Positions 27,331 to 36,570 are shown, numbered from the stretch's first letter. The stretch: 64,000 bases of DNA from Gemmatimonadota bacterium (GCA_022825725.1 JAJDWE010000075.1:107501-171500); one strand, 5' to 3'. Numbers and translations: made by a program. Notes: a model not told the origin generated them from the sequence alone.

Positions 27331-29558
27331 TTCGGGCGCGATCCCTGCTCCGAAGCGGGATCGCTCTCCGCTCCCGACTCCTCTCCGAGTTCCGTACGCG
27401 CGAACTTCTCGACGGCTGCGCGGGCATCGTCGGGCGAGACCATCTTGAAGTCGACGGGACAGTCCTCCGCCTGCTGCTCGATGTCGCGGATGGGACAGCG
27501 CGTCACCCCGGAGGCCTTCGCCTCCTCGATGAAGCGCTTCATCTCCTCGCTCATCCCGTCGACGCCGGCGGCCTCGGCCCGCGCCTGCTTCGCCTTCAAC
27601 TCGTTGAACATCACGAGCATCGTGTCGAGGTCGAACTCGTCGGCCGCGATCATCGCGTCCTTGTTTTCGTCCATCACGACCGTCGTCACGCGCCACATGC
27701 CCTGGTCGCGGGCGAAGCGCTCCACCGTGTTCCGGGCGAGGGGACGCGCGATCAGCGGTACCCGCCCCAGGCGTTCGAATGCCTCGTGCGTCCACACGAT
27801 CGGGTCGGCGGCCGTGCGGTCGCGGGGGATCTGGTTGTCCGTGACCGGACACTTCGCCATCACCGGGAGGGGGGCCTCGAAGGCGTCGGCGTCGCTCGTC
27901 TCCACGACGGTGCGCTTCATCGCCTCATCCGCCTTCACCTCGGCGAGGGCGAGTTCCTCCGCATCGCCGATCCCCATCACGAGCTGCATGTGGGTCGGGA
28001 GGAGCTTCTTGATCGCCTCGTCGAGGCGTTCGTTGGTCACGACGGGCAACTGGTCGCGGTTCCAGAGTTCCGCCTTCTCGCCGTTCGCGCGGCCGTTGGC
28101 GGCCTCTCCGACCTCGGCGATCGAAGGCGCGGCGCCGGTCTCGAGGGCTTCGCGCGCCACCTGCGCCGTGCCGTTCGTCGCGGTCTCGGAGGCCCGGTAC
28201 TTCTTCTCGTCCTTCGGATTCGGGACGAACGCGGCCGCGTAACGGCTCCCCGGCCCGTAGTGCTCGAGGACGAACTCCTCGACGGCCTTGCGCGCGATCC
28301 CGAGGGCGAAGGGCGGCACGCGCAGGATCCTCACCTCCGCTTCGGGCGCCCACTCGAGCCCGGCCTCCCCGTCCTCTTCGATCCAGGGGATCTCCTCCGG
28401 GCGCACCTGCTCGGTCCCGATCAGGAGCACGTTCGCGTCGGAGAGGTGGACGAGGTTGTCGGCCTGCGACCCGAGGTCCGTGCCCTCGATCCGGTGCGAG
28501 CCGTGGCGGGCCACGACGATCAGGGAAGGATCGATCTCCTCGGCCCACTTGAGGAGGGCGTCGAACGGCTTCCCGATGAGGACCTGGGTCTCGATCTCGA
28601 CTTCGGGATACTCGCTCGCCATCACCTCGGCCCGCTTGATGTTCGCCTTGCAGAGGCGGAGGAGGCCCTTGTCGATGATGTTGTTGTGGAGTTCTTCCTG
28701 TTCCTCGAACTTGAACACCTTCGAGGCCTGGACCGAGAGCACGTCCTTGATGTTGTGGAAGACGACGTGGTGGTACTGCACGTCGAAGGCGCTCGCGATG
28801 TAGACCTTGGCCCCGTACTCGCGAGCCATATCGAGCGCGATCCGCAGCCCCTTGTACGCGTAGGCCGACCCGTCCACGCCGACGAGCCACTTGCCGCCTT
28901 CGAGCGGCCGGTCGTCGCGGATGATGAGCGCGTCCTTCTCGATCCCGCGGAGAGAGCGCGCGACGACGCCGCCGAGCCGGCTCCGCTCCTGCCGCCCGAG
29001 ACCGTGAGCGCCGATGGCGACGAGGTCGTACTCGCGGCCGGAAGTGCCCGCGAGCTTGTCCTCCTGTTCCTCGTCCTCGGCCAGCAGGCGGCCGTTCTCG
29101 CCCAGCTTGACGTCCGTGCGCTGCTTCTCGCTGCCGTCGTAGTTGTGGGCGATGTTGGGATCGAAGCCGATGAGGCTCGGGAGACGTCCGCCGCCGCGGT
29201 TCGCCTCGTTGATGATCTCCTCGTAATTGATGCCCTCGAGGAGCTGCCGCGTGATGGTCACGCCGGCTTCGCTACAGCGGCGGTGGAGCTGGTCCAGGAA
29301 GCTGTCGGAGATGAGCTGCAGCCCCTTCTCGATCAGCTTGTCGTGGATTTTCCGCTGCCTGCGGATCTCGGCCGGCTCCTGGAACTGGGCCGGGAGCCCG
29401 ATTTCGAGCTGGCGGAACCGGATGTCGTGGAGGCGCGCGGCGTAGACGTGGGAGCCGGTGATGCGGCCCCCGAAGCGAGCGCAGAGTTCGATGGCGCGGT
29501 CCACGGCCCAATCCGACTCGCGCGAGTTATCGACCGGGACAAATACCTCTCGATACAT
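27327..29558 (-). CDS. tandem universal stress protein domains fused to PCP_red-like domains
   Basis: Two Usp-like halves (VFVPVDNS...; WLVGVDGSAYAYKGLRIALDMA...VVARHGSHRI); WAPEAEVRILRVPPFALGIARKAVEEF and WTHEAFERLGRVPLIARPLARNTVERFARDQG. Confidence 0.72.
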   Translation of the reverse strand: MYREVFVPVDNSRESDWAVDRAIELCARFGGRITGSHVYAARLHDIRFRQLEIGLPAQFQEPAEIRRQRKIHDKLIEKGLQLISDSFLDQLHRRCSEAGVTITRQLLEGINYEEIINEANRGGGRLPSLIGFDPNIAHNYDGSEKQRTDVKLGENGRLLAEDEEQEDKLAGTSGREYDLVAIGAHGLGRQERSRLGGVVARSLRGIEKDALIIRDDRPLEGGKWLVGVDGSAYAYKGLRIALDMAREYGAKVYIASAFDVQYHHVVFHNIKDVLSVQASKVFKFEEQEELHNNIIDKGLLRLCKANIKRAEVMASEYPEVEIETQVLIGKPFDALLKWAEEIDPSLIVVARHGSHRIEGTDLGSQADNLVHLSDANVLLIGTEQVRPEEIPWIEEDGEAGLEWAPEAEVRILRVPPFALGIARKAVEEFVLEHYGPGSRYAAAFVPNPKDEKKYRASETATNGTAQVAREALETGAAPSIAEVGEAANGRANGEKAELWNRDQLPVVTNERLDEAIKKLLPTHMQLVMGIGDAEELALAEVKADEAMKRTVVETSDADAFEAPLPVMAKCPVTDNQIPRDRTAADPIVWTHEAFERLGRVPLIARPLARNTVERFARDQGMWRVTTVVMDENKDAMIAADEFDLDTMLVMFNELKAKQARAEAAGVDGMSEEMKRFIEEAKASGVTRCPIRDIEQQAEDCPVDFKMVSPDDARAAVEKFARTELGEESGAESDPASEQGSRPK

Positions 29559-29770
29559 GGCGCTCCGTTGGACGGCGTACTGCGGCCGGTTCACGCTTCT
29601 CGCGCCAGCCTCGCCCGGGTGCGAAGCCCGGATATACGCAGTCCGCGAAGATCGGCCACGGACAAGGAATTCAGCGATGCTGGTTCAAGGCCTTCGGGGT
29701 CCCCGGAGGTCCGGACCCCCGCTTATGGGCCAAGAAGTTGCGGCTGACCAAGAGGAAAGTCAAACGCCAT

Positions 29771-30478
29771 CTAGAGAGTTCTCGGCCAGCGGAGGCGACG
29801 GCTCCAATCCGAGGCGAAAATCGCGGCCCCGAAGGTGAAGCCGGCGGCGACGAGAAGGCTGCGGAGCCAGGCCGAATCGTCCATGGGCATCGGCCCGACG
29901 GCGGCCCCCAGGGCGGCCCGGAGAGGGGTGTAGGGATTCCAGTCCGCGACGAGAGATGTCCAGCCCGGCGCGGGCGTCCGGAAGAAGCCGGCGAAGTGCA
30001 GCAGGAGGAGCGACAGCGCTGCCGAAGCAAGGGCGGCCTCGGCGAGGGACCGAACCGCGGCGGCGACGAGAGGGCCGAGGAGATTGGCGAACCAGAGCGT
30101 CGCGAGGGTCGCGAGGAGGACGACGGGGGCCGCGCGCAAGCCGCCGGCCGACCACAGGAGGACGAACAGGGTCGGAACGAGTTGCACGGTGTCGACCGCG
30201 GTACCGGCAAGGGTCCTCTCCAGCAGCCAGCGGAGAGCCGGATACCCCGCCCGCAGGATCTCGTCGAGCCAGCCGTCCCGGGCATCCCGCACGGCCGGGA
30301 TCGCCGAGCCGAACGCTCCGAAGAAGACGATGAACACCCCAAAGACGGCGACACGGTGGGGGGCCGCCGCTTCGCTGAGCGCGACCGGCGTGAGAAGGAG
30401 GAGCGGCACGGCCACGTTCCAGGCGAAGAGCCGGCGCCGCGCGAGAGCCGAACGCCACGCCAGACGCCAGATCGTCAC
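29771..30478 (-). CDS. ABC transporter permease, CcmB-like
   Basis: Six hydrophobic segments; GTG start overlapping ABC ATPase stop; CcmB-like size and layout. Confidence 0.65.
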   Translation of the reverse strand: MTIWRLAWRSALARRRLFAWNVAVPLLLLTPVALSEAAAPHRVAVFGVFIVFFGAFGSAIPAVRDARDGWLDEILRAGYPALRWLLERTLAGTAVDTVQLVPTLFVLLWSAGGLRAAPVVLLATLATLWFANLLGPLVAAAVRSLAEAALASAALSLLLLHFAGFFRTPAPGWTSLVADWNPYTPLRAALGAAVGPMPMDDSAWLRSLLVAAGFTFGAAIFASDWSRRLRWPRTL

Positions 30479-31425
30479 GCGGTGTCCTCCGCGGTCTCTT
30501 CGAGGTCCCGTCCCGTCAGGATCGCGAAGGCGTCCGCGAGGCCGGGCTCCCGCACGTCCACGGAGGCAACGGAGGCTCCGGCGCGCAGGATCCACGCGAG
30601 CGTCTCCGGGAGGGCGCGGCTCGGATCCTCGACCTCCAGGAGCAGGCTGTCCTCCGCCCAGGAAGCCGGACGCACGCCCGCCGGCGCGGGATCGAGAGCA
30701 TAGCGGTCCGGATGCCCTCCCGCCGGGAACCGGATCTCGACCCGCGGGCGGACGCCGATCCGTTCGAGCAACCGGGCCGGAGTGTCCGCCACCTCGCAAC
30801 GCCCGTCGACAATGAAGGCCACCCGGTCGCAGTGCGCCGCGGCGAACCCGGGGTCATGGACGGAGAGCACCGCGGTGCCTCCCGCGGCCCGGTGGTCGGC
30901 GAGCGCCGCGGCGAACGCCGCACGGCCTCCGGGGTCGAGGCCCGCCAGCGGTTCGTCCAGGAGGAGCAGCCGGGGTCGCGCGCCGAAGGCGGCCGCGAGG
31001 GCGAGGCGTCGACGCATCCCGCTCGAATAGGTGCCGGCCGGACGCTTCGCATCGCCCGACAGGCCGAAACGCTCGATCCACGCGTCGGCCGCGGCCCGGG
31101 CCTCCCGGGGCCGCGCGCCGTGAAGTTCGAGGAGGGTGGCTGCGTTCTCGCGCCCGCCGAGCCAGGACCGCAGCGCCGGCTGATCGGGGGCGAGCCACCG
31201 CTGACGGGCGTCGTCCACCGAGGAATCTCGCCGCAGGCCCGGGATCCCGTCGCCTGCGAGGAGTCGGAGAAAGGTGGATTTGCCGCACCCGTTCGGGCCG
31301 AGGAGTCCGAGTCGTTCTCCGTCCCGGATCTCGAGCGAAAGTTCGTGAAGGGCGGCACTCCCATCGGGGTAGGTGTAGCTGACGCCCCGCGCCGCGACGA
31401 GCGGCGGAACGGCGGGGCGGGTCAA
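30475..31425 (-). CDS. ABC transporter ATP-binding protein
   Basis: Walker A GPNGCGKST, YSSGMRRRLALAAA signature, LLLLDEPLAGLD Walker B; TTG start overlapping ferredoxin stop. Confidence 0.88.
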   Translation of the reverse strand: MTRPAVPPLVAARGVSYTYPDGSAALHELSLEIRDGERLGLLGPNGCGKSTFLRLLAGDGIPGLRRDSSVDDARQRWLAPDQPALRSWLGGRENAATLLELHGARPREARAAADAWIERFGLSGDAKRPAGTYSSGMRRRLALAAAFGARPRLLLLDEPLAGLDPGGRAAFAAALADHRAAGGTAVLSVHDPGFAAAHCDRVAFIVDGRCEVADTPARLLERIGVRPRVEIRFPAGGHPDRYALDPAPAGVRPASWAEDSLLLEVEDPSRALPETLAWILRAGASVASVDVREPGLADAFAILTGRDLEETAEDTA

Positions 31426-31676
31426 GGGACGATCTCGATCCCGTCCTCCCAGACGGTGATCGCATCGACGGGGCAGGATGCGCACGCCTCAAGGAAACGC
31501 TTTCGCGACGCATGTTCCGGGGTCGTGAACACGGCCACGCCATCCTCGTCGAGGTCGAACGCCTCCGGCGCTTCCTCGATGCAGTCGCCGAACCCGACGC
31601 ACAGGTCGCGGTCGACGACCGCCCGGACGCCGTGAACTTCCCGTTCGATCAGCGGATCCGGAGCGCCTTCCATCAC
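31422..31676 (-). CDS. small ferredoxin ([3Fe-4S]/[4Fe-4S] type)
   Basis: DRDLCVGFGDCIEEAPEAF...CASCPVDAITV. Confidence 0.85.
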   Translation of the reverse strand: MMEGAPDPLIEREVHGVRAVVDRDLCVGFGDCIEEAPEAFDLDEDGVAVFTTPEHASRKRFLEACASCPVDAITVWEDGIEIVP

Positions 31677-32116
31677 ATCCCCTCCAGTCCGAGATCGGTA
31701 CGCGCGCGGTCCATGACGGCGGGGGTCATCTCCTCGATCCCCCGCTCCTTGGCGTAGTCGCTGTAGATCTTCTTCACCATCCCCCGGACGAACGAGGGGA
31801 CGAGACCGAGCCGCTCCACCGCCTCCACACTCCATCGGACGCCCCCCGGACTCGCCGCGGGGGGCGACTCGAAGGCTTCGTCCCTGCCTGTGGCCACCCC
31901 GCTGCGAATGCCCTCGAAGTTCGCGTCGGGCACCGTGCGGCCGCCCACCTTCACGCCGAGGGAACTCACGAGTTGCGTTTCCATGGGGTTGGCCAGCATC
32001 GCGGTCTTACGCCCGCAGTCCGGACACTTGAAGACGGCGGCCATCGTGCCGTCGCCCGGCACGGCGCGTTCGTCGAACGCCATCTGCCGGTCGCATTCGA
32101 GGCAGAGGAACTTCAC
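31673..32116 (-). CDS. zinc-ribbon protein with C-terminal PCP_red-like domain
   Basis: CLECD and CPDCG zinc-ribbon cysteines; WSVEAVERLGLVPSFVRGMVKKIYSDYAKERG; GTG start overlapping upstream stop. Confidence 0.75.
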   Translation of the reverse strand: MKFLCLECDRQMAFDERAVPGDGTMAAVFKCPDCGRKTAMLANPMETQLVSSLGVKVGGRTVPDANFEGIRSGVATGRDEAFESPPAASPGGVRWSVEAVERLGLVPSFVRGMVKKIYSDYAKERGIEEMTPAVMDRARTDLGLEGM

Positions 32117-32982
32117 AGCTGCTCCGCCAGGCGCCCGAGCGCCTCCGCCGCGGGCCCCGTCCCGGCCACCCACGGCTCGAGACGGCCTCCGTCGGCAGCG
32201 GCCCCCAACTCGGGGTCGAAGGGGAGGCGGGCGAGAAGCGGGACGTCGAAGCCTTTCGCAAGATCTTCGCCCGCGTCCCCGGCATGCAGCGGGACGAGGC
32301 GGCCGCAGGCGTCGCAGAGGACTCCCGACATGTTCTCGATCACCCCCAACAGGCGCAGGCCGCGTGTCCGCGCCATGTCGAGCGAGCGGGTCACGGAGTC
32401 GCGCGAAGCCGCGCTCGGGATCGTGACCGTGAGAACTCCCGCCAGTTGGGGGACGAGCACGTGCAGCTCGGCGAGACGCTGGGTACCCGGCGGCAGGTCG
32501 ACGAGTAGGACGTCGAGCTCCCCCCAGGCGACATCCGCGATGAACTCCCGCAGCGCTCCGCGCTCCTGGGCGCCGCGCCAGACGAAGCCGGCGTCGGCGG
32601 GTTCGCGCCAGGCGAGGGCACGCTCCGGCTCCAGCAGGAGCCCCATCGACATGACGCGCACCCCCGCCGGCGAGGTGGGCGGATCGAGTCCGTCCGGTCC
32701 CTCCGCGAGCGCCCCCGGTTCGATGCCCAGAAGGCGCGGAACGCTGGGACCGTTCAGATCCGCGTCGATAAGGCCCACGCGACGCCCCCGACGGGCCAGC
32801 GCCGTCGCGAGAAGGGCGGAGACGAGGCTCTTCCCCACCCCGCCCTTGCCGCTCATCACGGCGACGACCCGCGCCACGGAGGCGAGTCGAGCGGACACGC
32901 GCTCGTCCTGCGCCGCCATCTGATCGGGAAGATCCGAGGGCAGTTCGTCGACTTCGTGATAGGTGCGGATTCCGGAGTTCAT
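32113..32982 (-). CDS. Mrp/ApbC (NBP35)-family P-loop ATPase, putative Fe-S carrier
   Basis: VMSGKGGVGKSLVSALLA, DADLNGPSVPRLLG, LLVDLPPGT, VIENMSG..CDACG. Confidence 0.88.
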   Translation of the reverse strand: MNSGIRTYHEVDELPSDLPDQMAAQDERVSARLASVARVVAVMSGKGGVGKSLVSALLATALARRGRRVGLIDADLNGPSVPRLLGIEPGALAEGPDGLDPPTSPAGVRVMSMGLLLEPERALAWREPADAGFVWRGAQERGALREFIADVAWGELDVLLVDLPPGTQRLAELHVLVPQLAGVLTVTIPSAASRDSVTRSLDMARTRGLRLLGVIENMSGVLCDACGRLVPLHAGDAGEDLAKGFDVPLLARLPFDPELGAAADGGRLEPWVAGTGPAAEALGRLAEQL

Positions 32983-33122
32983 CGGGGGTGGAAGCTCCCA
33001 CCGGGCCTGTGAAGGGTCAACAGCATCACCGACAGCCTCACCGAGACGACGTTTCGAGGTTCGTCTCGTCATCGTACGATGTGTGACGGTTCCAGCGCCG
33101 TCCACCGTGAACGGAACGTCCC

Positions 33123-33350
33123 ATGTCGATCATCGGCTTTCACCGCTTCCTCATCGCCACGGCTATCGTGTTCTGCGCCGTCTTCGCCGCGTGGGAGTTC
33201 CGGATCTTCGCGAGCGCCGGCAGCGTCGGGGCGCTGCTCATCGGCGTCGCCTTCGCTCTCGCGGCAGCCGGTCTGGCCTATTATCTCGCCAACCTGACCA
33301 GGTTCCTGAGCGGAACCTGGCGCGACGCTCCGTGGCACCGGGAGCGGTGA
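33123..33350 (+). CDS. small two-TM membrane protein
   Basis: 75 aa ORF with two hydrophobic segments, upstream of hmuY-like gene. Confidence 0.5.
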   Translation: MSIIGFHRFLIATAIVFCAVFAAWEFRIFASAGSVGALLIGVAFALAAAGLAYYLANLTRFLSGTWRDAPWHRER

Positions 33351-33387
33351 GGCGCAGGTTCGGCAGGGTGGCGCTTCGGTAGACGGC

Positions 33388-34023
33388 GTGCGCGACGGGA
33401 GCGAGGAACGGGCGGGGGGAGGCCGGCCGGTCGTGCTTTATGTCGCGGGGGCCGCGTTCCTCTTCGTCATCGCCGTCGTCGTGGCCGGCTCGTTCGTAAG
33501 ACCCGATCCACTAACGTTCATCCCCACGCCCATCGCCCCGCAGCCTCCGGTGGATGGGTTCGTGGTGGATACCGTGACGATCGATGCGCGGGACGGCTCG
33601 CAGTGGATCCACTTCGATTTCGACAAGGGGAGCGCGGTCGATGGGCCGCTCGCGGGCTGGGATCTCGCGCTCAACCGGTACCACGTCGTCGTGAACGGCG
33701 GAACCGGATACCCCGGGGCCGGGGGGGCCATCGCCATCGGCGCGCCGTGGGAGGCCGTGACCGAGGCCCCGGCGTCCGGGTATGCGACGACGGAGCGCGC
33801 GCTGGAGGACGGCCCGGCAACGCCCGGGCTCGAGCGCTGGTATCGGTACGGGTTCTTCTCCCACCTCCTCGAGCCGAAGGACGAGACGTACGTGATCCGG
33901 ACTGCGGAGGGGCGTTACGCCAAGCTGAGGATCCTGAGCTACTACTGTCCCCAGGCGACGCCGGGATGCATGACCCTCGTGTACGGATACCAGGCCGACG
34001 GGTCGCGCCGCCTCACGGGCTGA
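33388..34023 (+). CDS. HmuY-like protein
   Basis: DGSQWIHFDFDKGS...GWDLALNRYHVVVNGG...YVIRTAEGRYAKLRILSYYC resembles HmuY family; N-terminal TM/anchor; GTG start. Confidence 0.7.
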   Translation: MRDGSEERAGGGRPVVLYVAGAAFLFVIAVVVAGSFVRPDPLTFIPTPIAPQPPVDGFVVDTVTIDARDGSQWIHFDFDKGSAVDGPLAGWDLALNRYHVVVNGGTGYPGAGGAIAIGAPWEAVTEAPASGYATTERALEDGPATPGLERWYRYGFFSHLLEPKDETYVIRTAEGRYAKLRILSYYCPQATPGCMTLVYGYQADGSRRLTG

Positions 34024-34975
34024 GCCGCCGCGCCCGCTCCACGAGGCGGGACGCTCCCGCCTCCAGCATGCGTTCCGCCAGGCGCCGGCCGATGGCGAGG
34101 GCCGACGAGCGGGGCCCTGTCTCGGCGGCTTCGACCGCCGGCCCGCCGTCCACGTCGTAGACCGCGGCGCGGAGGAGAAGGTTCTCCTCCCGCAGAAACG
34201 CACGGGCCGCGATGGGGACCCGGCACCCTCCCTCGAGTGCCGCCAGGAGCGTCCGTTCGGCCGTCACCTCCACGCGCGCGGTCGGATCGTCGAGCGCCTG
34301 GACGCGGGCAGCCATGCCATCTTCGCCGGCCCGACACTGGAGCCCGAGCGCGCCCTGTCCCGGGGCGGGCAGCCAACCGTCGTCCAGGGCGTGAGCGCCG
34401 CGCGGCCACAGGCCCAGGCGACGGAGCCCGGCTGCGGCCAGGACCAGCGCCTCGAAGCCGCCGTCTTCCAGCTTGCGGAGCCGCGTGTCGACGTTCCCGC
34501 GGATCGGCCGCGGATCGAGGTCGGCGCGGGAGGCGCGCAGCTGCGCGGCGCGGCGCAGCGACGACGTGCCGACGCGCGCCCCGGCGGGAAGGCGCCGGAG
34601 GACGTCGCCTCGGCCGTCATCCGGTGCGGCGGAATCGAGCGAATCCCGGACGACGAGCACATCGCGCGGATCTTCGCGGGACGGGACCGCGCCCAGCATC
34701 AATCCATCGGGGACGTCCGACGGCAGATCCTTCAGGGAATGCACCGCAACGTCGATCTCTCTCTCCCGGAGCGCGCGTTCGAGGTCCTCCGTGAACAGTC
34801 CCTTTCCCCCGATCTCCGGCAGCGGCGTCCCGGGATCCCGGTCCCCGGCGGTGGAGATGAATCGGTATTCGATGGACAGCTCCGGCCAGCGTTCGCGCAG
34901 TCGCTCTCCCACCCAGGCCGCCTGCGCCCTGGAGAGCGGCGACCGGCGCGCCCCGACCACGAGAGGCGCGCTCAC
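34013..34975 (-). CDS. hemC: hydroxymethylbilane synthase (porphobilinogen deaminase)
   Basis: GARRSPLSRAQA, GGKGLFTEDLERAL, VHSLKDLP, RVGTSSLRRAAQL, RGNVDTRLRKLE, LEGGCRVPI. Confidence 0.94.
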   Translation of the reverse strand: MSAPLVVGARRSPLSRAQAAWVGERLRERWPELSIEYRFISTAGDRDPGTPLPEIGGKGLFTEDLERALREREIDVAVHSLKDLPSDVPDGLMLGAVPSREDPRDVLVVRDSLDSAAPDDGRGDVLRRLPAGARVGTSSLRRAAQLRASRADLDPRPIRGNVDTRLRKLEDGGFEALVLAAAGLRRLGLWPRGAHALDDGWLPAPGQGALGLQCRAGEDGMAARVQALDDPTARVEVTAERTLLAALEGGCRVPIAARAFLREENLLLRAAVYDVDGGPAVEAAETGPRSSALAIGRRLAERMLEAGASRLVERARRLSP

Positions 34976-36570
34976 TCCGCGTTCTCTTCCGCGTGTCCCA
35001 GCGCGTCGAGAATCGCCGCCCGGTCGACCTTTCCCACCCCGGTGAGCGGGATCTCCTCCAGGAGCACGATCCGCCGCGGGTGCGCATACGCGGGCCCCCG
35101 CTCCAGGGTGTATCGCTTGAGCGATTCGGCCGTGACGCTCGCCTCCGAGCCGAGCCTGACCGCCGCGGCCGGGACCGCACCCTTCAGGGCGTGGGGCACG
35201 GGCACGACGACCGCATCCAGGACGTCGGGATGGGACAGAAGCAGGTCCTCCACCTCCTTGGGATAGATGTTCTCGCCGCCGGAGTTGAACATGTCGTCGG
35301 TGCGGCCGCGGAAGTAGTAGAAGCCGTCCCCGTCCCGGAAGAAGAGATCGCCCGTGGCGAGCCACCCGTCGCGGATTCGAGCCGCGTTGACCTCGGGCAG
35401 GTTGTGATAGCCCGTCGTGACCCCGGGATTCCGGACCCACAGCTCTCCGCATTCCGGGTCCTCGCTGCCGTCGCGCACGAGCTTGATCTCTCCCTCGGGC
35501 CACGCCGCGCCGCAGCTTCCCTTCGGCGCCCGGCGGCCGCCGGGCGCCGGCCCGATCATGACCGGCCCGCCCTCGGTGAGGCCGTAACTCTCGCTGACTT
35601 CGACATCGAACGCCCGCTCCACCGCGTACATCAGTTCGGGCTGCACCGGAGCGGATCCCAGCGTGACCTTCCGCAGCGCCGAGAAGTCAAGCTCCGCGAT
35701 CAGGTCCACGTGATCCAGCGCCATGGCGAACACGGCGGGGACGGCGCCGACCTGCGTGCAGCGGTACTCGCTGAGGGCCCGCAGAAAGGGTGCCGGAGAG
35801 AAGCCGGGCAGGACGACGACGGAGGCCCCGGCCTGCAGCAGGGGCTTTATCGCCCCGGCCATCGCGTTCTTGTGGTAGAGGGGGACGGCGACGAGAGCCC
35901 GGTCGCCGGGGTCGGCGGGCCAGTACTTCCGCAAGCAGCGCACCCACCAGAGCTGGCCCTCGTGGGAGAGGACGACGCCCTTGGGCCTGCCGGTCGACCC
36001 CGACGTGTAGGGTTGAAACGCCGGGTAGCCGGCGCCGAGGGCCGGGGGGTCGAACCGGGCCGACGACTCCGCGAGCGCGCCCTCGTAGTCCACCCAGCCG
36101 GCGCCTCCCCGCTCGCGCCTCCTGCCGTCGCCGCCGACGTCCCACCTCCTCTCGATCCCGGACCGTTCGACGACCGCCGCCGAGCGCTCCGTCGCCGCGG
36201 TCTCCACGAAGGCGGCCCGGCAGGCGGCATCCCGCACGATGTAGGCGAGCGACTCCTCCGACAGCTTGAAGTTGAGCGGCACCGGGACGGCCCCGCAGCG
36301 CATGCCCCCGAAGAGGATTTCGACGAACTCGAAGCGGTTGCCGATGCTCAGCGCGAAGCGGTCGCCGGTCCCGATGCCGGCATCGGAGAGCAGGTTCGCG
36401 ACACGATCCATCCGCTCGTCGAGTTCGGCGTACGTGACTTCGCGGGGCACGGAACGCGAGAGGTCGATCAGCGCGACCCGGTCCGGGAAGGCGTCGGCGG
36501 CGTCGCCGAGCCAGTATCCGAGGTTGGAATCGCGGCCGAGGGAGCGGGAGGTCCGTCCGGCACCGCTCAT
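34972..36570 (-). CDS. AMP-dependent acyl-CoA synthetase/ligase
   Basis: YTSGSTGRPKGVVLSH, ESYGLTEGGPV, GWLATGDLFFRDGDGFYYFRGRTDDMFNSGGENIYP. Confidence 0.88.
   Translation of the reverse strand: MSGAGRTSRSLGRDSNLGYWLGDAADAFPDRVALIDLSRSVPREVTYAELDERMDRVANLLSDAGIGTGDRFALSIGNRFEFVEILFGGMRCGAVPVPLNFKLSEESLAYIVRDAACRAAFVETAATERSAAVVERSGIERRWDVGGDGRRRERGGAGWVDYEGALAESSARFDPPALGAGYPAFQPYTSGSTGRPKGVVLSHEGQLWWVRCLRKYWPADPGDRALVAVPLYHKNAMAGAIKPLLQAGASVVVLPGFSPAPFLRALSEYRCTQVGAVPAVFAMALDHVDLIAELDFSALRKVTLGSAPVQPELMYAVERAFDVEVSESYGLTEGGPVMIGPAPGGRRAPKGSCGAAWPEGEIKLVRDGSEDPECGELWVRNPGVTTGYHNLPEVNAARIRDGWLATGDLFFRDGDGFYYFRGRTDDMFNSGGENIYPKEVEDLLLSHPDVLDAVVVPVPHALKGAVPAAAVRLGSEASVTAESLKRYTLERGPAYAHPRRIVLLEEIPLTGVGKVDRAAILDALGHAEENAE

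Noticed and set aside
29695-29720. Inverted repeat ggggtccccggaggtccggacccc between the Usp and permease genes
   Set aside because: No T-tract on either strand, so not a convincing rho-independent terminator; could be an operator but unsupported.
27060-29747. 895-aa plus-strand ORF
   Set aside because: Antisense shadow of the Usp/PCP_red and radical SAM genes.
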